Positions 42,514 through 50,147 of a stretch of 64,000 nt of DNA are shown one piece after another. Positions within the stretch are counted from its first letter, which is position 1. Every line of letters begins with the position of its first letter. The notes under the pieces were generated by a model. That model saw only the letters and a program-made list of their open reading frames with translations. It was not told the origin of the DNA and did not search any database. Origin of the DNA: Candidatus Phycosocius bacilliformis (GTDB taxonomy: Bacteria > Pseudomonadota > Alphaproteobacteria > Caulobacterales > Aquidulcibacteraceae); the NCBI RefSeq assembly GCF_003112735.1, contig NZ_BFBR01000007.1, positions 175,060 to 239,059 of the forward strand, in the 5' to 3' direction. A program made the translations under genes and the position numbers.

Positions 42514-44232
42514 ATGACAACACTGACTTTTGCGTTGAGCGATTTACCCGATTGCGCCGTTCTGGCGGGCAAGAATGGACGGGTCTTGGACGCCAATCCC
42601 TTGGCACAGGAATGTTTTGGCGAGCAGGTCGGGCTGGGGGCCTTTGCCCCTTGGTTTGATGCCCGCGCGGGTTGGCATGTGCAGGACCGCGAGGATGGCA
42701 GCCAATTGGGTCTCTATCGACCTGATGCGGACGAAACAGCCCGCAGCAAGACCATGTTGTTTGCCACATTGAGCCATGAAATCCGCACGCCCCTGAATGG
42801 GATTCTGGGCATGGCTGGCCTGTTATCAATGAGCGAATTGTCGAGCGCCCAACGCACGTGGCTGGGTGCAGTGACTGATTCAGGGCAACGGCTTTTGGCC
42901 CTCCTCAACGACATTCTCGACTACGCCAAACTCGAGAGCGGCAAGATTGAGCTTGAGACCATGGTCTTCAATCCGGCCAAGACGCTGCAATCAGTTGCCG
43001 AACTTTGTTCGCCCCGCGCTCATGAGAAGAATATCGAAATTGCACTGGCCGTCGCACCAGATGTGCCGATTGAAGTGGCCGGTGATGACGGTCGCCTGCG
43101 TCAGATCATTTTGAACCTTGCCGCCAATGCCGTGAAATTCACCTATGAAGGCGGCGTTCTGTTGCGGCTAGAAACACTGGGTGCCAACAAATTGCGCTTC
43201 AGCGTGGAAGATACGGGCATTGGCATCCCTGATGATAAGGTCGAACGGATTTTCGAAGAATTCCACCAAGCCGATTCCTCACATACGCGCCGCTTTGGCG
43301 GCACGGGCCTTGGCCTGGCGATCGTGAAGAAATTGTCCAATGCCCTGGGTGGCAGTGTCCACCTCACCCACCGCGAGGGCGGTGGTAGCCGCTTCTGGGT
43401 GGATATTCCCTTCGAGACCATTACCCCAGCCCCTTCTCCCACGCCGCGGCTGACAGGAAAGACAGTGGCTATCCACAGTCAGTCTGCGCTTTTGATTGAA
43501 GCCTTGTCGATGGCGCTCGAAAATGAAGGGGCCAAGGTCAAGAAGGCCATTACACCGCGCCAAGCACGTGATGCCGATGTCATCTTGCTGGATCACCATA
43601 CCGACACCGTCAAAGCCGCACCTTGGCTCAAGTGCGACAGCCCCGTCGTCGCCTTGATCCCACAAGAACGACGTGACCTGATTGAGGACTATCGCGCCAA
43701 GGGGGCGATTGGCTATCTGATCAAGCCCTTGCGAATTGCATCCTTGATCGAGCGGGTTGAGTTGGCTGCCGGTGCCGTGATTGATCAACGCCCAGCCACG
43801 GCTACGGATGAACGTGCCGATGCGATGCCATTGGCCATTGGGCTGCGGGTGCTCTTGGCTGAAGACAACCCGATCAATGCGCTGCTCGCCAAGTCACTCT
43901 TAATGCGCAATGGCTGCCATGTCGTGACGGTTGGTAATGGGGCTGAAGCGGTTACCGCGCTGCAGGATGCGCCCTATGATCTGGTGCTGATGGATGTGCA
44001 CATGCCCGTGATGGACGGCTTTGAAGCAACCCGTGCGGTGCGTGCCATGGGGGGAAGGGTTGCGCAAACCCCGATCATCGCGTTGACCGCTGCAGCGATG
44101 GAAGAGGATCGCCGCGCCTGCAAAAATGCCGGCATGGATGACTTCATCACCAAGCCGTTAGACCCTGCCATGTTGTCTTCTGTATTGGAACGCTGGACGA
44201 AACCGACCAGACAGGCCACTTTCGCCGCCTGA
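42514..44232 (+). CDS. Hybrid histidine kinase with degenerate and canonical receiver domains
   Basis: 572 residues, soluble. Order: a short PAS-like N-terminus (1-65), HisKA with phospho-His in FATLSHEIRTPLNGILG, HATPase (NLAANAVKFTYEGG, EDTGIGIPDDKVERIF, FGGTGLGLAIVKKL), then a receiver-like domain lacking the acidic pair at strand 1 (AIHSQSALLIEAL) though it keeps IKPL, and a final full receiver (LLAEDNPINALLAK, phospho-Asp in LVLMDVHMPVMDGF, FITKPLDP). There is no membrane segment, so it senses a cytoplasmic signal or acts through a partner. No separate response regulator is adjacent. ATG 42514 starts the PAS-like part. Confidence 0.9.
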   Translation: MTTLTFALSDLPDCAVLAGKNGRVLDANPLAQECFGEQVGLGAFAPWFDARAGWHVQDREDGSQLGLYRPDADETARSKTMLFATLSHEIRTPLNGILGMAGLLSMSELSSAQRTWLGAVTDSGQRLLALLNDILDYAKLESGKIELETMVFNPAKTLQSVAELCSPRAHEKNIEIALAVAPDVPIEVAGDDGRLRQIILNLAANAVKFTYEGGVLLRLETLGANKLRFSVEDTGIGIPDDKVERIFEEFHQADSSHTRRFGGTGLGLAIVKKLSNALGGSVHLTHREGGGSRFWVDIPFETITPAPSPTPRLTGKTVAIHSQSALLIEALSMALENEGAKVKKAITPRQARDADVILLDHHTDTVKAAPWLKCDSPVVALIPQERRDLIEDYRAKGAIGYLIKPLRIASLIERVELAAGAVIDQRPATATDERADAMPLAIGLRVLLAEDNPINALLAKSLLMRNGCHVVTVGNGAEAVTALQDAPYDLVLMDVHMPVMDGFEATRAVRAMGGRVAQTPIIALTAAAMEEDRRACKNAGMDDFITKPLDPAMLSSVLERWTKPTRQATFAA

Positions 44233-44250
44233 ATCAGGACGTTCACCCGA

Positions 44251-44274
44251 AGGTCCTGCGCGCGACGAGGACCT
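44251..44274 (+). promoter_or_regulatory. Hairpin covering the ribosome site of the AmpG-like gene
   Basis: AGGTCCT (44251-44257) pairs with AGGACCT (44268-44274). The GAGG that serves the ATG at 44277 lies inside the right arm, so folding would hide it. It could lower or condition translation, or be chance. Confidence 0.35.
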
Positions 44275-44276
44275 TT

Positions 44277-46070
44277 ATGGCAGGCACACAGGCAGATCCG
44301 ACCGAGCAGGAATTGGGTGCTGACGCAAAAGTTGGCATCGGAGCCTTTTTCGAACGGCCCTCACTGGTCATGTTCGGCTTGGGCTTTGCAGCAGGCATGC
44401 CAAACCAATTGGCAGGCTTGGCTTTGGCGATTTGGCTGCGCGAGGCCGGTGCCTCGCTGGCTTTGATCGGGCTCATGGGCTTGGCCACCCTGACCTATGC
44501 GCTCAAATTCCTGTGGGCTCCTCTGGTTGACCGCGTGGCCATTCCGGTCCTCGACAAAGCCCTAGGGCGTCGGCGCGCCTGGATGCTGCTGACACAGATT
44601 GTTGTCATTGTCGGTCTCTTGTTGATGTGCACCCGTGACCCCGCTTTGGCCTTTACCCCCGCCGGGGACGCCACCGCGGCCTTCATCCCATTTGCAGCCT
44701 GTGCCGTTATCATCGCCTTAGCCGGAGCCACGCAGGACATCGCCATTGATGCATGGCGCATCGAAGTTGCGCGCGATGCCAATCGCCTTGGCGTGCTGAC
44801 GGCTACCTATCAATGGGGCTATCGCGTCGCCATCCTGTTGTCAGGGGCATTGCCATTATTTGTGGCCCAGAGCCTGAATGGCGATGATTATGGCTGGCTT
44901 GGCTGGGCGGTCGCTTTTGCAGCCATGGCCGGTTTTATGGGTCTGGCTATTCTGTCTACGCTTCTGGCCCCGCGTGAAAGCGTGGCCGCCGCCCCGCGCT
45001 GGGAACCACCTGCCGATGTGCCCGACCGAGGCTATGGCGATTATCTGGAATGGGCTGCGCGACTAGCCCTAATGGGGCTTGCGGCCTGTGTGCTGGCAGT
45101 CGGATTGGCAGGTAAGGCAGAGCCTTTGGCCTGGTTGGTTGGCGGGCTTTACGGCGGGACGGCAGCGATGGGCGAGGCTTTGGCCGCCAAGCCATGGGGT
45201 GTTTGGCAACAGGTTGGCTATGCGCTGTTGGGTCTGTCCTTAGTGGTTGTGGCCTGCCTGCAAGTGCCCGGCATCAAGACCCGACCTGGGGCCTATTTCA
45301 AAGCCGCGCTGGCTGATCCATTGGCAGACTTTTTCAGTCGCTATAAGGAATTGGCCAGCCTGATCCTGGTGTTCATTTGCGTCTATCGCATGGCAGACTT
45401 TGTCCTCAACATCACCTCGACCATGTATCTGGATGCAGGATTCTCCAAAGACACAATTGCGGTCGCACAAAAATTCTTCGGGGCGGCGATGAGCGCGATT
45501 GGTGCGGGCCTGTCTGGGTGGCTGGTGTTGAAGTTTGGCCTATTCCGCTGTCTGGTGGTCGGCGCTTTCCTACAGCCGATTTCCAATCTTGCCTTCATCA
45601 CCATCACCCTGACCGGACCCAATATCCCAGCTCTCTATGTGGCCATCGGGATCGACAATTTGTCGGGCATGTTCGCAGGCACCTGCCTCATTATGTATAT
45701 GTCTATGCTGACCAAAGAGGGTTTTACCGCCACCCAATATGCGGTGTTCTCCTCGCTTTATGCCTTGCCGGGCAAGATCATCACAGCTCTGTCGGGCCGG
45801 ATCGTGGAAGGTGCGGCCAAAGCGTCTGAAACGGGCTGGCTGGCAGCCATGAAGCCCTGGTTCAACCATTTGCCAGCAGAAGCCTTTGCCGCTGGCGGCA
45901 CCAAGCTTGGTGTATCAGGTCAGGCATTGGCGGCAGGCTATACGGCTTTCTTCTTCTATTCCTCAATCATCGGCATTATCGGCATTATCATGGCGCTGGT
46001 GATTTCGCGCGGACCCGCGCGGGCCATTCTGGAAGAAGAAAAACGCGCCGAAGCCGCAGCGGCAACCTAA
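44277..46070 (+). CDS. AmpG-like MFS permease
   Basis: 597 residues, about 14 membrane segments. The N-terminal half has FFERPSLVMFGLGFAAGMPN, then KFLWAPLVDRV and GRRRAWMLLTQ, matching the AmpG muropeptide-permease branch of the MFS (F-x-S-G-x-P...L-K-x-x-W-A-P-x-x-D). AmpG imports anhydro-muropeptides for wall recycling and beta-lactamase induction. The protein is longer than E. coli AmpG (491) because of a central loop around 45000-45300. Whether it truly takes muropeptides is not shown. It lies 44 bp after the hybrid kinase gene on the same strand. Confidence 0.82.
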   Translation: MAGTQADPTEQELGADAKVGIGAFFERPSLVMFGLGFAAGMPNQLAGLALAIWLREAGASLALIGLMGLATLTYALKFLWAPLVDRVAIPVLDKALGRRRAWMLLTQIVVIVGLLLMCTRDPALAFTPAGDATAAFIPFAACAVIIALAGATQDIAIDAWRIEVARDANRLGVLTATYQWGYRVAILLSGALPLFVAQSLNGDDYGWLGWAVAFAAMAGFMGLAILSTLLAPRESVAAAPRWEPPADVPDRGYGDYLEWAARLALMGLAACVLAVGLAGKAEPLAWLVGGLYGGTAAMGEALAAKPWGVWQQVGYALLGLSLVVVACLQVPGIKTRPGAYFKAALADPLADFFSRYKELASLILVFICVYRMADFVLNITSTMYLDAGFSKDTIAVAQKFFGAAMSAIGAGLSGWLVLKFGLFRCLVVGAFLQPISNLAFITITLTGPNIPALYVAIGIDNLSGMFAGTCLIMYMSMLTKEGFTATQYAVFSSLYALPGKIITALSGRIVEGAAKASETGWLAAMKPWFNHLPAEAFAAGGTKLGVSGQALAAGYTAFFFYSSIIGIIGIIMALVISRGPARAILEEEKRAEAAAAT

Positions 46071-46079
46071 GCAGGACCC

Positions 46080-47540
46080 TCAGTCAATCGCCTCGGCATC
46101 CTCGCCCATCAGCCGGGGCAGATCGACACGGAAACCTGTCCCGCCGGGTCCGGTTGCCACCAGCACAATGTCCCCACCGTTGAGACGGGCAAGTTCGCGC
46201 GCAATGGCCAGCCCCAGACCTGAGCCTCCCGACAAGCCGCTGCCGGTAAAGGGCATGAACAAATTGTCCTGCACGCGCTTGGGCAGGCCCGGCCCTGTAT
46301 CGACAATATGCAATCCAATGCAAGCCCCAGACAGGTCGACAAAGGCACGAATGCTGCCGGGCTTGCCGGATTGAACAATGGCTTGGGCCGCGTTGCGGAT
46401 CAGATTGGTGAGGATGCGGTGGAGATGCTCACCATCGGCCTCCACCTCCAGATCGTTTGGCACGTCATGGCTGAAGGCAACCTCCAAGCCCGACCGGGCT
46501 TCTTCGGCGGCTTCATCGAGAACATCTGCGAGATATAGCAATTCCAATTCAGGTGGACGCTCGCGCGCTTTGCCATAGGTCAAGGTCGATTGGGCCAAGT
46601 TGACCGCACGCTGTAAGGCCCGTTCAAGCCGCGGTGCCGTTGCGCGCACCACAGGATCATCAACTGAAGCCAAACGCTCACTCACCAATTGGGCCGCACC
46701 CAATGAATGGCGCAAATCATGGGAGATTTTAGACACCGCCATGCCCAATTGCGCCAAGCGATCCTTTTGAAGAAAGGCTTGACGCACCGTATCCTGCATG
46801 TCGGCAAACGCGACTTCGGCTTGACCAATCTCATCGGTCCGGCCCGATGGCACCAGAGCGCGGCTCGCATCGGTTGGGGCATTACGGAAGCGCGCGATGG
46901 CACGGGTCAGACGCCGCATCGGGCGGACAAAGCCATCGGCCAATGCCGCATAGATCAAGGCACCAATGGTCAAGGATAGCGCCAGAGATGACAACAAAAC
47001 CTGCCATGACGAGCGGATCAGACTGTCCTTCAAGGGTCCTTCTGCGACCACCACTTCAAGCTTAATGGCCGCATTGGTCTGAGGGCGGCCGACAATGCGC
47101 AGATAGCGGCCCTGGGGCGCGGCATAGGCTTGCAAGACACCAGAGAGTGATCGGCCGATTGTTTGGCTTTCCAGATCAATATCAACGATCGGACCACGGA
47201 CCGACTCACTGAGAACAGCCAGCCGCGTGGTGTCTTGCAGAATCGTGACTGATTTAATCTCGGCGGCGCGCACCAATTCAGAGGTTCGCCCGCCCATCAG
47301 GCCGTAAGAATCAGGCGCCGTAACGGCCAATGCAACAATCTCGGCGGTCTTGAGGCGATTGAGCAGCCACTCATCGCGCAGACTGGCCATGGTGGGCAGG
47401 AAGAACAAGGAATCGGTTAGAAAGATAAAGCCTGCCCCAATCACCAACAGGCGCGTCGTCAAGCCCTCTTTGAGCTTGACATCCGGTGTCAGGGCGTCAG
47501 TCGTGGCGTCCAAGCCTTCAGGGGATGTGTCTAAGCTCAC
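46080..47540 (-). CDS. Membrane sensor histidine kinase with HAMP domain
   Basis: 486 residues. Two membrane helices (LLVIGAGFIFLTDSLFFLP and LLSSLALSLTIGALIYAAL) enclose a periplasmic sensor of about 135 residues. A HAMP linker (RPMRRLTRAIARF) follows, then the phospho-His box AVSKISHDLRHSLGAAQL. The H-D-L-R-H form is typical of a small proteobacterial kinase group. HATPase motifs: NLIRNAAQAIVQSG, VDTGPGLP and GGSGLGLAIARELA. No response regulator is adjacent. It converges on the AmpG-like gene with a 9-bp gap and diverges from the TonB receptor, whose regulation it may or may not share. Confidence 0.9.
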   Translation of the reverse strand: MSLDTSPEGLDATTDALTPDVKLKEGLTTRLLVIGAGFIFLTDSLFFLPTMASLRDEWLLNRLKTAEIVALAVTAPDSYGLMGGRTSELVRAAEIKSVTILQDTTRLAVLSESVRGPIVDIDLESQTIGRSLSGVLQAYAAPQGRYLRIVGRPQTNAAIKLEVVVAEGPLKDSLIRSSWQVLLSSLALSLTIGALIYAALADGFVRPMRRLTRAIARFRNAPTDASRALVPSGRTDEIGQAEVAFADMQDTVRQAFLQKDRLAQLGMAVSKISHDLRHSLGAAQLVSERLASVDDPVVRATAPRLERALQRAVNLAQSTLTYGKARERPPELELLYLADVLDEAAEEARSGLEVAFSHDVPNDLEVEADGEHLHRILTNLIRNAAQAIVQSGKPGSIRAFVDLSGACIGLHIVDTGPGLPKRVQDNLFMPFTGSGLSGGSGLGLAIARELARLNGGDIVLVATGPGGTGFRVDLPRLMGEDAEAID

Positions 47541-47767
47541 GTTTCCTGCATACCCTTGCTCAAGTCATTCGTGCAAGCCAAGCGGTCTCGCCTTGGGCGC
47601 GCGGGCGGCCTAATACAGGCTTACATGTAGGTGCGCTGGCAGAATGTCACCCCCTTTTGTGCGGTTTGTCCAAAGACTGCTCAAAACATGATCGTTCTGG
47701 CCCATTACCTCCCCGCAATCGGAAAAACACAGCAAGAACTGACATTCCCAGCTCGGGTGAATTGCAT

Positions 47768-47784
47768 TTGCAAGTCATTCGCAA
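47768..47784. promoter_or_regulatory. Candidate Fur-type operator 1
   Basis: TTGCAAGTCATTCGCAA is an imperfect dyad with outer TTGC/GCAA arms, similar to alphaproteobacterial Fur sites. It lies 13-29 bp upstream of the TonB receptor start. Confidence 0.45.
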
Positions 47785-47789
47785 TAAGA

Positions 47790-47807
47790 GTCGCGAATGA
47801 TTATCAC
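47790..47807. promoter_or_regulatory. Candidate Fur-type operator 2 overlapping the start codon
   Basis: GTCGCGAATGATTATCAC contains GAATGATTATC, close to the classical Fur consensus (GATAATGATTATC-like). It starts 22 bp after operator 1 and contains the ATG at 47797, so a bound repressor would cover the translation start region. Confidence 0.5.
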
Positions 47808-49983
47808 TTCCAAAAACAACCGCCTGCGCCCTGCCCTTCTGGCTAATCTTGCCTGTCTTGGCGTGCTGGTTCCCTGTTATGCGGCGGCAGCAAGTGCTAG
47901 TGCCGAAGCCAGCCAGGTTGAGACTGTGATCGTCATCGGCCAGCGCGATGGTCTGCGCACCATTGCCGGATCAGGGTCAACCATTGAGCAGACAGATTTG
48001 GTCAAGGCGCGCGTTCTCAACGTCAATGAGGCTCTGCGTCAAGCGCCGGGCGTGTTTGCCCGCGACGAAGAAGGCATGGGGTTGCGACCCAATATCGGCA
48101 TTCGGGGCCTGTCGCCGACGCGCTCGTCCAAGGTTCTCCTGCTCGAAGATGGCCTGCCGTTGAGCTATGCGCCCTATGGCGACAATGCGACCTATTATCA
48201 TCCCCCCATTCGCCGATATGACCGGATCGAAGTGCTGAAGGGGGCAAGCCAGATCCGCTTTGGCCCCAATACGGTGGGCGGCGTGATCAATTATGTCACC
48301 CCACGCGCACCCGATGTGCTGACCGGCCAGATCACCCTGTCGGGGGGTGATCGCGGATATGGCGAGGCAGACCTTAATCTGGGCGGGCCGATCGGGGATG
48401 TTCGCGCGCTCTTGCATGCCAATGCCACCCAGTCCGACGGGGTGCGCGACAATCAGGCGCTTAAGGTTCAAGACATTTATCTGAAGCTGGAAAAGAGCTT
48501 TGGTGCCAATCATGATGTGGCTTTGCGTCTCAGCCGCTATCATGAAGATAGTCAGGTGACTTATTCGGGCCTGACGCAAGCTGAATATCTGGCCAATCCG
48601 CGGCAGAACCCGTTCGTCAATGATGGATTCAAGGCCGTACGCGTCGGGGCTTCGGTTCTGTGGGCTTGGTCACTTGATGAAACCACCACGCTCAAGACTT
48701 CAGCCTCATTTTCCTGGTTTGATCGCGATTGGTGGCGCCAATCATCCAATTCCGCCCAGCGCCCCAATGATGCCAGCGATCCCAGCTGTGGCACGATGGC
48801 CAATCTCTTGACGAGCTGTGGCAATGAAGGCCGTCTGCGTGAATATCAGACCTATGGGCTTGAAAGCCGGTTGAGCCGGGTCGATGAGCTGGGGCCAGCC
48901 AGTCTCGAGAGCGAATTCGGCCTGCGCTATAATGATGAGCGCCAGAACCGGTTGCAGATCAATTCCGACACCCCCACCGGGCGGACGCCGGGCACCAGCA
49001 TCAATGCCGGGGTTCGGGAGAATAATCTGCGCTATGTTGAGGCTTGGTCCGGCTTTGCCACCACCAAAGCCACCATCGGGGCTTGGACGATCAGCCCGGG
49101 TCTGCGCTATGAGCATATTGACCTGAAGCGCATCAATCGCCTCAATGCGGCCAGCCCGATTGCCGGTGAAGACAGGGTGGTCGCATGGATTCCAGGTCTT
49201 GGCATCTCGTATCGGATTCAGCCGCGACTTACAGCCTATGTCGGCGTACATGAAGGCTTCTCCCCGCCACGGGTTGAAGATGCCATCAACAATTCCACCG
49301 GGAGCTCAGTCAATCTCGAGGCTGAAACCAGCACCAATTGGGAAGCCGGCCTGCGGGGCGATATCGTCAAAGGCCTTGGCTTTGATGTCACCTGGTTCCG
49401 CATGGCGTTTGACAATCAGATCGTGCCAAGCTCGGTCGCAGGCGGCATTGGTGCCACCCTCACCAGCGCAGGCTCAACCTTGCATCAGGGGCTGGAGGCC
49501 TCGGTGCGGGGCTCATTGGTCGACATGGGTGTGATGGCAGGCGATGACCTAACCTTTCGGGCTGCTGTCACCTATGTCGGTGACGCCCGCTATGACAGCC
49601 GCCGTTTCTCAGCCGTGCCGGGATCAAGTGCGGTCCAAGTAACCGGCAACCGCCTGCCCTATGCACCCGAATGGCTGATCAATATGGCCGTGGGCTATCA
49701 ATGGGGCACGGATGCGGACGTGCAGATTGAATATGGCCACACGGGCAAGATGTTTACCGACGATCTCAACACAGTGGTCCCCACTGCCGATGGCCAGCGG
49801 GGCCGGATCAAAGCGGCTGACAATTGGAATGTGACCTTGAACCTGCACCCAGACACGTGGCCAGTCGGTGTCTATATCGCGGTCAAAAATGCCACCGATG
49901 CCCGCACCATTACCGACCGCTCACGCGGGATCCTGCCCGGCCCACCTCGGCAGGTCCAGTTTGGGCTAACGAAGGCGTTTTAG
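47797..49983 (+). CDS. TonB-dependent outer-membrane receptor, FecA-like siderophore type
   Basis: 728 residues. Signal peptide (ALLANLACLGVLVPCYAAAA), TonB box region near ETVIVIGQ, plug domain with ALRQAPGVFARDEEG, NIGIRGLSPTRSSKV, LLLEDGLPLSYAPYGDN and IEVLKGASQIRFGPNTVGG, then a 22-stranded barrel ending in a terminal Phe (FGLTKAF). The plug is closest to Fe(III)-dicitrate/siderophore receptors of the FecA group. No FecIR regulators are adjacent; two Fur-like boxes at the start suggest control by iron. It imports a ferric chelate across the outer membrane; the ligand is unknown. Confidence 0.9.
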   Translation: MIITSKNNRLRPALLANLACLGVLVPCYAAAASASAEASQVETVIVIGQRDGLRTIAGSGSTIEQTDLVKARVLNVNEALRQAPGVFARDEEGMGLRPNIGIRGLSPTRSSKVLLLEDGLPLSYAPYGDNATYYHPPIRRYDRIEVLKGASQIRFGPNTVGGVINYVTPRAPDVLTGQITLSGGDRGYGEADLNLGGPIGDVRALLHANATQSDGVRDNQALKVQDIYLKLEKSFGANHDVALRLSRYHEDSQVTYSGLTQAEYLANPRQNPFVNDGFKAVRVGASVLWAWSLDETTTLKTSASFSWFDRDWWRQSSNSAQRPNDASDPSCGTMANLLTSCGNEGRLREYQTYGLESRLSRVDELGPASLESEFGLRYNDERQNRLQINSDTPTGRTPGTSINAGVRENNLRYVEAWSGFATTKATIGAWTISPGLRYEHIDLKRINRLNAASPIAGEDRVVAWIPGLGISYRIQPRLTAYVGVHEGFSPPRVEDAINNSTGSSVNLEAETSTNWEAGLRGDIVKGLGFDVTWFRMAFDNQIVPSSVAGGIGATLTSAGSTLHQGLEASVRGSLVDMGVMAGDDLTFRAAVTYVGDARYDSRRFSAVPGSSAVQVTGNRLPYAPEWLINMAVGYQWGTDADVQIEYGHTGKMFTDDLNTVVPTADGQRGRIKAADNWNVTLNLHPDTWPVGVYIAVKNATDARTITDRSRGILPGPPRQVQFGLTKAF

Positions 49984-50147
49984 GGGGGGGTGTCGGTCTA
50001 AATGGCGGGTGAAGTTCACATAACCAGAGGAGGACATAGCGAATTCGAATACTTCGAAAACCAAAAGCGAACTTATACGTAGACAATAATAAACAATATT
50101 CAATCAAAACACATGGCACAAACATACCATTAAAATAGTGGCGGAAT

